DNA of 64,000 nucleotides from the NCBI RefSeq assembly GCF_018070345.1, contig NZ_JAGPXX010000020.1, positions 1 to 64,000 of the forward strand. The letters are read 5' to 3'. The notes beneath the pieces were generated by a model. It searched no databases and was not told the origin of the DNA. It worked only from the letters and a program-made list of their open reading frames with translations. Numbering within the stretch: the stretch's first letter is position 1; the number at the start of each line of letters is the position of its first letter. The position numbers were made by a program, and so were the translations under genes. The DNA is from Streptomyces sp. F63 (lineage in GTDB: Bacteria > Actinomycetota > Actinomycetes > Streptomycetales > Streptomycetaceae). Shown piece by piece: positions 57,653-64,000 of the stretch.

Positions 57653-57937
57653 ATGAGCTGGTTGTGGGCGATTGTCGTCGGTCTGATCCTGGGTGTGCTC
57701 GCCCGGGGCCTCCTCCCCGGGAGGCAGAACATCCCCCTCTGGCTGACCGTCATCTGCGGCATGCTCGGCGCACTGGGCGGCAATGCCCTGGCCCGGGCGG
57801 CCGGAGTGGACGAGACCAGCGGCATCGACTGGTGGCGGCACGCCTTCCAGCTGGCCGGCGCCATCGTGGTCGTCGCCCTGATCACCCCGCTCTGGGCCAA
57901 GATGCGCGGGACGAAGCGCTACCGCGAACGGGCCTGA
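57653..57937 (+). CDS. GlsB/YeaQ/YmgE-family small membrane protein
   Basis: A 94-residue protein of the transglycosylase-associated (GlsB/YeaQ) type. Three helices: MSWLWAIVVGLILGVLARGL, WLTVICGMLGALGGNALA and HAFQLAGAIVVVALITPL. The glycine-rich second helix (GMLGALGGN) is characteristic. Family members are linked to stress responses with no settled mechanism. A strong GAGGAGGA lies five to twelve bases before the ATG. Confidence 0.9.
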   Translation: MSWLWAIVVGLILGVLARGLLPGRQNIPLWLTVICGMLGALGGNALARAAGVDETSGIDWWRHAFQLAGAIVVVALITPLWAKMRGTKRYRERA

Positions 57938-57978
57938 GGCGCCCGCCCGGCCGGACGGCCCGGTGCACGGAACCGCGC

Positions 57979-58053
57979 ACCGGATCCGCCGCCCGGGCTC
58001 AGCCGCCGCCCGGCACCGGATCCGCCGCCCGGGTACCGGATCCGCCGCCCGGG
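57979..58053. repeat. Interspersed 19-bp repeat, three copies
   Basis: ACCGGATCCGCCGCCCGGG occurs at 57979, 58015 and 58035 between the convergent GlsB-type gene and tyrS. Internal GGATCC and CCCGGG give it pairing potential, so it may contribute to termination. Confidence 0.7.
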
Positions 58054-58082
58054 CACCGGGCACACCCCGCCCGCCGCCGGGT

Positions 58083-59498
58083 TCAGGCGTCCGTCACCCG
58101 GGCGAGCTTCCGCCCCGCCTTGAGGTAGACCTCCGCGGCGCCGATGGCCCCGGCCCCGGACAGCGACTCGGCCAGCACCTCACCCAGCGGGCGGGCGGCC
58201 GCGGCCTCCGACAGGACGACGGCCTTCTGGCCGTTCTCGGTCTCCACCACCAGCCGCAGCCCGTTCTGTTTGGCGATCCGCCGCGCGGCCGAGACGCTGG
58301 GCGTGAACTCCAGCACCTTCGTCAGCACCACCGCCACGGACTCGGTGCCGTGCTCGGCCACGTCCACCCCCGGCAGCTCCCCGACGTCCGAGAAACTCCG
58401 CCGCGAGAACTGCGCGGTGAAGCCGGCCCGCGCGGCCATCGCCGCCTCCACGCCGTACAGCGCCGCGACCACCTCACCCGCCAGCACCTTCTTGAGGTCC
58501 ATCGGGTGCAGCGAGCGGTCCGCGACCCGGCCGAGGGCGAGCTCGATCTCCTCGTCCGTCCACTCGGTCCACGCCTTGAGGTAGGGCTCCATCAGCCGGT
58601 CCGGCACCGACATGATCTTGCCGAAGACGTCGTCGGGCGCCGCGGTCAGGCCCACGTAGTTGCCCTTGGACTTGGACATCTTGGCGCCGGTGCCGTCCGT
58701 GCCCTCGATGAGCGGCATCGTCAGCACCAGCTGCGGCCGCTGCCCGCGCAGCTCCATCAGCTTCCGGCCCATCTGCAGATTCAGCAGCTGGTCCGAGCCG
58801 CCCACCTCCACATCACAGTCCAGCGCGACGGAGTCCAGGGCCTGCGCGATCGGGTAGAGCAGCTCCGACATGGTCAGGCCCGAGCCGGCGGCCAGCCGGT
58901 TGCGGAAGTCCTCCCGCTGGAGCAGCTGCGAGGCCGGCACCTGGGAGAGCAGCTCCAGCAGCTCCGGGAAGGTGTACGGCGACAGCCACTCGCTGTTCTG
59001 CCGAAAGCGGACCTTCTCGAAGTCGAAGAACGGCCGCACCTGCTGCCGGTACCCGGCGAGGTTGGCGGCGATCTCCTCGTCCGTGAGCGGCGGGCGCTCC
59101 GCCGTACGCCCCGAGGGGTCGCCGATCTTGGCGGTGAAGTCCCCGATGAGCAGGGTGACGTCGTGGCCCATCCGCTGGAAGCGGCTGAGGACGATCACCG
59201 GCACGGCGTGCCCCAGGTGCACATCGGCCGCCGTGGGGTCGATGCCCAGCTTGATGTGGAGGCCCCGGCCCTCCGCCCGGCGCTCCTCGATCCGCGCGGC
59301 GAGCTGCTCCACCCCCGGCAGCACCTCGACCGAGCGGGAGCTGATCAGCTCCGCCTGCTCCTTCGCCGGCAGGTCGGACAGGTCGAGATAGCGCCTGGCC
59401 TTCGTCTCCGTGAGCAGCCGCTCCACGGCCTGGTCGGAGGAGAGGTCCTGCGCCAGCAGGTCGCTGGTGCGCGTGACGGAGTCGCCGAGGCGTGTCAT
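58083..59498 (-). CDS. tyrS: Tyrosyl-tRNA synthetase
   Basis: A 471-residue class I synthetase, longer than the usual 420 because of about 50 residues at the N-terminus. The nucleotide-binding motif is GIDPTAADVHLGHAVPVIVL (HLGH form of HIGH) and KMSKS appears as GTGAKMSKSKGNYVGL. The tyrosine pocket DVEVGGSDQLLNLQMGRKLM and the C-terminal S4-like RNA-binding segment (VSAARRIAKQNGLRLVVETE) identify the TyrZ-like bacterial type. The ATG is preceded by a weak GGGAA site. No T-box leader is evident in the short gap to the next gene. Confidence 0.96.
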   Translation of the reverse strand: MTRLGDSVTRTSDLLAQDLSSDQAVERLLTETKARRYLDLSDLPAKEQAELISSRSVEVLPGVEQLAARIEERRAEGRGLHIKLGIDPTAADVHLGHAVPVIVLSRFQRMGHDVTLLIGDFTAKIGDPSGRTAERPPLTDEEIAANLAGYRQQVRPFFDFEKVRFRQNSEWLSPYTFPELLELLSQVPASQLLQREDFRNRLAAGSGLTMSELLYPIAQALDSVALDCDVEVGGSDQLLNLQMGRKLMELRGQRPQLVLTMPLIEGTDGTGAKMSKSKGNYVGLTAAPDDVFGKIMSVPDRLMEPYLKAWTEWTDEEIELALGRVADRSLHPMDLKKVLAGEVVAALYGVEAAMAARAGFTAQFSRRSFSDVGELPGVDVAEHGTESVAVVLTKVLEFTPSVSAARRIAKQNGLRLVVETENGQKAVVLSEAAAARPLGEVLAESLSGAGAIGAAEVYLKAGRKLARVTDA

Positions 59499-59559
59499 CG
59501 TGTCGTTCCCGCGGATCGAAGGGGAGAGAGGTCGGGGGTCAGTCTAGAGGGGCCCGGTG

Positions 59560-60972
59560 TCACACCCCCTGGCTGACCGAGCTCATGTGGAAGTCCGGGA
59601 CGCGCAGGGCCGGCATGGCGGCCCGGGTGAACCAGTCGCCCCACTCCCGCGGGAGGGTGCGCTCGGTGATCCCCGCCTCGGTGGCCCGGCCCAGCAGCGA
59701 GACCGGCGACTCGTTGAAGCGGAAGTTGTTCACCTCGGCGGTCACCTCCCCCTTCTCGACGAGGTAGACGCCGTCCCGGGTCAGCCCGGTGAGCAGCAGC
59801 GTCGCCGGGTCCACCTCGCGGATGTACCAGAGGCAGGTCAGCAGCAGACAGGGCCCGTCGTGGCCGGAGGCCGCCACCATCTCGTCGAGGGAGCGGCCGC
59901 CGCCCGCGTCGAGGACGAGGTTGTCCATGCCCGGCGCGAGCGGCAGACCGGTGAGGCCCGCGCTGTGCCGGGTGGTGATCAGCCGGTTCAGCTCGCCGTT
60001 CCGCAGCCACTCGGTGGGCTCCAGCGGCAGGCCGTTGTCGAACACGGAGGCGTCGTCGCCGGAGGAGTGGGCGAGGACGAACGGGGCCGATTCGAGGCCG
60101 GGTTCACGGGGATCGCTGCGCAGCGTGAGCGGCAGGTCCGACAGCTTCTCGCCGACGCGGGTGCCGCCGCCGGGCCGGGAGAACACGGTGCGGCCCTCGG
60201 CCGCGTCCCGGGCCGTCGAGGACCACTGCTGGTAGATCAGCAGATCGGCCACGGCGGTGGGCGGCAGCAGCGTCTCGTAGCGGCCGGCGGGCAGCTCGGT
60301 GCGGCGTTCCGCCCAGGCCAGCCGGCGCGCCAGCTCCGCGTCCAGGGCGAGCGGGTCGACGTCGCGGAAGTCGCGGGTGGGGCGGCCCGCCCACGCGGAG
60401 CGGGTGCGGTCCGGGGACTTGGCGTTGAGTTCGAGGGTGCCGGTGGGCTGGTCGTGGCGGAGCCGGAGACCGGTGGAGGTGCCCAGGTAGCTGGAGGTGA
60501 GGTTGTGGGCGGCGAAGCCGTACAGCTCGCGGCCGCCGGCCCGGGCCCGCGCGAAGGACTCCCCGAGCGCCGGGGCGAAGGCCGCGAACACCTCGGAGGA
60601 GGTCTCGGCCGGGGGCTCGGTGAACTCCGGCGCCGGTGGCACCCCCTCGACCAGCGGCTGGGCGTCCTCGGCCGGGCCGGCCTCCCGCGCGGCCGCCTCC
60701 GCCGCCCGTACCAGCGGCTCCAGGTCGTCCGCCGTGACGGCGGAGCGCGAGACCACGCCGGAGGCGGTGCCCTCCGCGCCGCCGACGGTGGCGATGACGG
60801 TGAGGGTGCGGCCCCGGGTGACGCCGTTGGTCGTCAGGGCGTTGCCCGCCCAGCGCAGATTGGCGCCGGAGTGCTCGTCGGCGATGACGACGCAGCCGTC
60901 GGCGCGGGACAGCTCCAGCGCGCGCTCGACGATCTCGTGCGGCCTGCCGCTCGCGGGGTTCACCGTGCTCAC
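59560..60972 (-). CDS. PmbA/TldE-type TldD-family protein
   Basis: A 470-residue member of the TldD/PmbA (U62) family. Features are RWAGNALTTNGVTRGRTLTV near residue 40, YLGTSTGLRLRHDQPTGTLE, and the C-terminal GLTRDGVYLVEKGEVTAEVN, then NFRFNESPVSLLGRA. It lacks an HExxxH motif and so is the non-catalytic PmbA/TldE-like partner. The GTG start overlaps the stop of the TldD gene (GTGA), so the two are made together and most likely form a heterodimeric protease. Confidence 0.9.
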   Translation of the reverse strand: MSTVNPASGRPHEIVERALELSRADGCVVIADEHSGANLRWAGNALTTNGVTRGRTLTVIATVGGAEGTASGVVSRSAVTADDLEPLVRAAEAAAREAGPAEDAQPLVEGVPPAPEFTEPPAETSSEVFAAFAPALGESFARARAGGRELYGFAAHNLTSSYLGTSTGLRLRHDQPTGTLELNAKSPDRTRSAWAGRPTRDFRDVDPLALDAELARRLAWAERRTELPAGRYETLLPPTAVADLLIYQQWSSTARDAAEGRTVFSRPGGGTRVGEKLSDLPLTLRSDPREPGLESAPFVLAHSSGDDASVFDNGLPLEPTEWLRNGELNRLITTRHSAGLTGLPLAPGMDNLVLDAGGGRSLDEMVAASGHDGPCLLLTCLWYIREVDPATLLLTGLTRDGVYLVEKGEVTAEVNNFRFNESPVSLLGRATEAGITERTLPREWGDWFTRAAMPALRVPDFHMSSVSQGV

Positions 60973-62495
60973 TGACCGGCCTCCTGCGTGGTGTTGAGGA
61001 TGGTGACCTGTTCGAAAAGGGCCGAGGGGCAGCCGTGCGAGACGGCCGCGACCTGCCCCGGCTGGGCCTTGCCGCAGTTGAACGCGCCGCACAGGAGATA
61101 TGTCTCCGGGCCGCCGACGGCCTTCATCGAGCCCCAGAAGTCGGTGGTCGTCGCCTGGTACGCGACATCGCGGAGCTGGCCCGCGAGCCGCCCGTTCTCG
61201 ATCCGGAAGAAGCGCTGGCCCGTGAACTGGAAGTTGTAGCGCTGCATGTCGATGGACCAGGAACGGTCGCCGACGACGTAGATGCCGCGCTCCACCCCGG
61301 AGATCAGCTCCTCGGTCGACGGGCCGTCCGGCGCGGGCCGCAGCGACACATTGGCCATCCGCTGGACGGGCACATGGGCGGGGGAGTCCGCGTACGCGCA
61401 GCCGTTGGAGCGCTCGAAGCCGCTGAGCCGCGCGATGCGGCGGTCGAGCTGGTAGCCGACGAGCGTGCCGTCCTTCACCAGGTTCCAGGACTGGGCCGCC
61501 ACGCCCTCGTCGTCGTAGCCGACGGTCGCCAGGCCGTGCTCGGCGGTGCGGTCGCCGGTGACGTTCATCAGCTCCGAGCCGTAGCGCAGACGCCCGAGCT
61601 GGTCGAAGGTGGCGAAGGAGGTGCCGGCGTACGCGGCCTCGTAGCCGAGGGCGCGGTCCAGCTCGGTGGCATGTCCGATCGACTCATGGATGGTGAGCCA
61701 GAGATTGGTGGGATCCACCACCAGGTCGTAGCGGCCGGCCTCGACGCTCGGCGCGCGCATCTTCTCGGCCAGCAGCTCCGGGATCCCGGCCAGCTCCGCG
61801 TCCCAGTCCCAGCCGCCCGCGCCGGTGAGGTACTCCCAGCCGCGCCCGACGGGCGGCGCGACGGTCCGCATCGACTCGAACTCGCCGCTCTCCGGGTCCA
61901 CGGCGACGGCCGTCAGCTCCGGGTGCAGCCTGATCCGCTGCTGGGTGGTCGTGGTGCCGGCGGTGTCCGCGTAGAACTTGTTCTCGTGGACGGTGAGGAG
62001 CGAGGCGTCCGCGTGGGCGACGGAGGAGGCGGCCAGCAGCCGGGAGCTCCACTCGGCGAGCAGCCCGGTCTTCTCGGCGTCCGGCACGGTGAAGGGATCG
62101 GTCTCGTAGGACGACACCCAGGTGCGGTCGGCGTACACCGGCTCGATGGCCAGCTCCACCCGCTCGTCCGAACCGGCGGCCGCGATCACCCGGGCCGACA
62201 GCTTGGCCATCTCCACGGCCTGGCCCGCGACCCGGGCGGCGGCGTCCGTCGTCAGGTCGACCCCGGAGGCGAAGCCCCAGGCCCCGCCGTGCACGACCCG
62301 GACCGCGTAGCCCAGGTCCGTGGTGTCCGAGGATCCCGCCGGGCGGGCGTCCCGCAGCCGCCAGGCGGCGCTGCGCACCCGCTCCAGCCGGAAGTCCGCG
62401 TGCGCGGCGCCCAGCGTGCGGGCTCGCGCCAGCGCGGCATCGGCGAGCGCGCGCAGCGGCAGCGCCAAGAACGACTCATCGACCTCATGGGGCAC
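60969..62495 (-). CDS. TldD-type metalloprotease subunit
   Basis: A 508-residue U62-family protein with the zinc motif IHESIGHATELDRALGYEAA in the middle, then YAGTSFATFDQLGRLRYGSE, VGYDDEGVAAQSWNLVKDGT and a conserved cysteine near the end (CGAFNCGKAQPGQVAAVSHG). With PmbA/TldE it forms a protease that degrades unfolded peptides and can mature some ribosomally made peptides. The GTG at 62495 is preferred because GAAGGGAAG lies just upstream and relatives begin MPHxxDE; an ATG at 62522 is in frame. No RiPP precursor is visible nearby. Confidence 0.9.
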   Translation of the reverse strand: MPHEVDESFLALPLRALADAALARARTLGAAHADFRLERVRSAAWRLRDARPAGSSDTTDLGYAVRVVHGGAWGFASGVDLTTDAAARVAGQAVEMAKLSARVIAAAGSDERVELAIEPVYADRTWVSSYETDPFTVPDAEKTGLLAEWSSRLLAASSVAHADASLLTVHENKFYADTAGTTTTQQRIRLHPELTAVAVDPESGEFESMRTVAPPVGRGWEYLTGAGGWDWDAELAGIPELLAEKMRAPSVEAGRYDLVVDPTNLWLTIHESIGHATELDRALGYEAAYAGTSFATFDQLGRLRYGSELMNVTGDRTAEHGLATVGYDDEGVAAQSWNLVKDGTLVGYQLDRRIARLSGFERSNGCAYADSPAHVPVQRMANVSLRPAPDGPSTEELISGVERGIYVVGDRSWSIDMQRYNFQFTGQRFFRIENGRLAGQLRDVAYQATTTDFWGSMKAVGGPETYLLCGAFNCGKAQPGQVAAVSHGCPSALFEQVTILNTTQEAGQ

Positions 62496-62854
62496 GGGCG
62501 TCTTCCCTTCGTCTCGTGTCATTGGCGCACTGCCGTGGGTCACCGTCCGGCAGCAGTGAATCACGGTGGGGAGGCTGTCGGCTTCTCCATTGCCCCGGCC
62601 CGCTGCTTGGGCGTGCCGCGCACCGCGGGAAAGGGGCTCGGAATGTCCCATGGGGTGCGGGGGAGGGCTCGTACACGTCCCGGGACCACGTGTGTTCGGC
62701 GTTCAGAGCCCTCTGGCCACGATGCCCGCCGGGACGCCCGTCCTTCACGTCCCCCGGGCCTCGCCCGTGCTCCCCGGCCTCGCCCGGTATCCGTGCACCG
62801 CCTCCGGCGGCTCCGGCCGGGCGCATCCTGTGGCGGCTCCGTGGGCCGAGGGTG
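62496..62854. other. Divergent gap between tldD and the ABC transporter promoter
   Basis: About 360 bases. No gene is supported; the frames present lack ribosome sites. Nothing resembling a strong promoter for tldD was identified. Confidence 0.4.
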
Positions 62855-62903
62855 CCGACAGTGGTGTCGGGAAGAGCGGCTATGATGCCGACAGGCGTGT
62901 CGT
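62855..62903 (+). promoter_or_regulatory. Two operator palindromes flanking a TATGAT -10 box
   Basis: CCGACAGTGGTGTCGG at 62855-62870 is a perfect inverted repeat with a four-base centre, and CCGACAGGCGTGTCGT at 62888-62903 is the same site with one change. TATGAT at 62881-62886 lies between them. The first operator covers the -35 zone and the second the start site, a classic repressor layout, probably TetR-type. The controlled gene is the ABC permease at 63067. Confidence 0.65.
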
Positions 62904-63066
62904 CAAAGTTCGGCAAAGTCCGTATCCGGTGCGCCCGGTGGTCCCGTGCCTCCGTGTCCGAGTGCTCAGCGGCAACGGGCCTCAGGGGGCGACAGGGCTT
63001 CGGGGCCGTCCGGGCGGCCGGGCGGCGGCCGCCGCGCCATCCGTGTCCCCCACCGGGAGTCCTCCG

Positions 63067-64000
63067 TGTTCCTCGCCCTCCGCGACCTGCGGTTCGCCCG
63101 CGGCCGCTTCGCCCTGATGGGCGCCGTGGTCGCGCTCATCGCCGTCCTCGGCGTCCTGCTCTCCGGCCTCGCCTCCGGGCTGGCCGACGCCGGCATCTCC
63201 GGCCTCCGCGCCCTGCCCACCACCCACATGGCCTTCGACGCCAAGGCCACCAGCGAGCAGTTCTCCCGCTCCACCATCGAGCGGGAGGACTGGCGGGCCT
63301 GGGCCGAGGCGCCCGGCGTCGAGCGCGCCGAGCCGTTCGGCAACGCCCTCGCCAACGCCGAGGTCACCGAGGGCGCGGCGAAGGGCGCCTCCGTCAACCT
63401 CGCCGTCTTCGGCATGGAGCCGGGCTCCGCCCTGGCCCCCGAGCCCGCCACCGGCAAGGGGCTCGCGGACGGCGGCAACGGCATCGTCATCAGCGAGGAG
63501 ATCGCCGACGAGGGCGTCCGCGTCGGCGACGTCCTCACCGTCGACAAGAGCGGGATCGAGCTGACCGTCACCGGCACCGTCGACGAGAAGGTCTCCTACG
63601 GCCACATCGGCGTCGTCTACGCGAGCCTCGACACCTGGCGCCACGTGCACTACGGCCTCCCCGGCGAACTCCCCGCCTCCGCCCGCGCCCAGGCCACCGC
63701 CGTCGCCCTCACGCTGGAGCCCGGCGCGGACACCGCCGCCGTCGAACAGGCCACCGGCACCCGCGCCGACACCATGGAGAAGGCGTACGGCGCCTCGCCC
63801 GGCTACCTCGCCGAGTCCAGCACCATGGCCCTCATCAAGGGCTTCCTCTACGCCATCTCCGCCCTGGTCGTCGGCGCCTTCTTCACCGTGTGGACCGTGC
63901 AGCGCAAGGCCGAGATCGCCCTGCTCAAGGCCCTCGGCGCCTCCACCGGCTACATCCTGCGCGACGCCCTGGCGCAGGTCGTCGCCGTGCTGCTCGGCGC
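63067..64000 (+). CDS. FtsX-like ABC transporter permease (partial, runs off the right edge)
   Basis: The first 311 residues of a MacB/FtsX-type permease. Helix 1 is RGRFALMGAVVALIAVLGVL near residues 13-38, followed by a large extracytoplasmic domain (about 45-255), and helix 2 FLYAISALVVGAFFTVWTVQ near 260-280, then RKAEIALLKALGASTGYILR, the coupling motif. Such permeases work with an ATPase in export or envelope processes. The GTG has GGAG about nine bases upstream. The ATPase gene should lie beyond the window. The gene is behind the doubled operator, so it is likely substrate-inducible. Confidence 0.88.

Noticed and set aside
59499..59559. T-box leader for tyrS
   Set aside because: The 61-base gap to the next gene is too short and lacks the T-box sequence.

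Overview
The window is a chromosomal stretch of a high-GC actinomycete, almost certainly a Streptomyces or close relative. The evidence is the very high GC, many GTG and ATGA/GTGA-coupled starts, TAGNNT -10 boxes at candidate leaderless genes, an LAXTG sortase-anchored protein, the small DNA-binding protein Gbn, ectABCD and an actinobacterial aerobic cobalamin operon. From memory, the order from tyrS through moaA, the actP-like symporter, subtilase, gbn, Pit transporter, cob genes, the SCO1860-type protein and ectABCD follows the S. coelicolor SCO1818-SCO1867 region. The pectin/sugar-acid cluster on the left looks like accessory DNA beside that core. No tRNA, rRNA or CRISPR array was recognised.

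Layout. (1) 1-137: start of an IS607-type recombinase gene running off the left edge. (2) 310-16,527: carbohydrate cluster with a uronate dehydrogenase-like SDR, an uncharacterised protein, an FCD-GntR regulator, a DapA-family lyase/dehydratase, an IlvD/Edd sugar-acid dehydratase, a sugar ABC importer without its own ATPase and with a Gfo/Idh/MocA oxidoreductase embedded, a secreted pectate lyase, a 2,5-dioxovalerate (ketoglutarate semialdehyde) dehydrogenase, a second GntR and a class V aminotransferase. Together these would cut pectin outside the cell, import the products and oxidise sugar acids to 2-oxoglutarate without phosphorylation. (3) 16,697-20,093: ectoine/hydroxyectoine genes ectABCD on the minus strand. 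(4) 20,417-22,893: amidohydrolase and a sortase-anchored surface protein. (5) 23,339-33,292: cobalamin genes cobD, cobQ, chelatase, cobO, cobB, cobE, cobC on the minus strand behind a B12 riboswitch. No cobN lies between cobQ and the chelatase. (6) 33,472-35,068: Pit phosphate transporter with a small membrane partner and a PHO-box-like promoter.

(7) 35,484-44,128: assorted core genes, including an aldolase, a hydrolase, a VOC protein, an ABC-F ATPase behind a seven-codon leader ORF, gbn with clustered GATC sites, an enoyl-CoA hydratase and an SDR lacking the usual Tyr/Lys. (8) 44,109-48,213: GH15 enzyme, SURF1, a zinc-ribbon protein and a DnaQ-type exonuclease with a BRCT-like tail. (9) 48,475-55,311: a membrane hydroxylase/desaturase, two tandem secreted subtilases, and the DUF485-acetate symporter pair. 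(10) 55,492-64,000: moaA, small conserved proteins, tyrS, a PmbA/TldD pair, and the start of an FtsX-type ABC permease behind two operator-like palindromes.

Regulatory signals are unusually easy to read: a repeated LacI-type operator with conserved flanks in the sugar cluster, a doubled GTTC/GAAC operator before the semialdehyde dehydrogenase, the B12 riboswitch, a PHO box, a leader peptide and hairpin before the ABC-F gene, and several long perfect hairpins between convergent genes. The points I consider most worth checking are which oxidative pathway the sugar-acid cluster runs, the ABC-F leader, the operators, the missing cobN and several minisatellite-like repeats.
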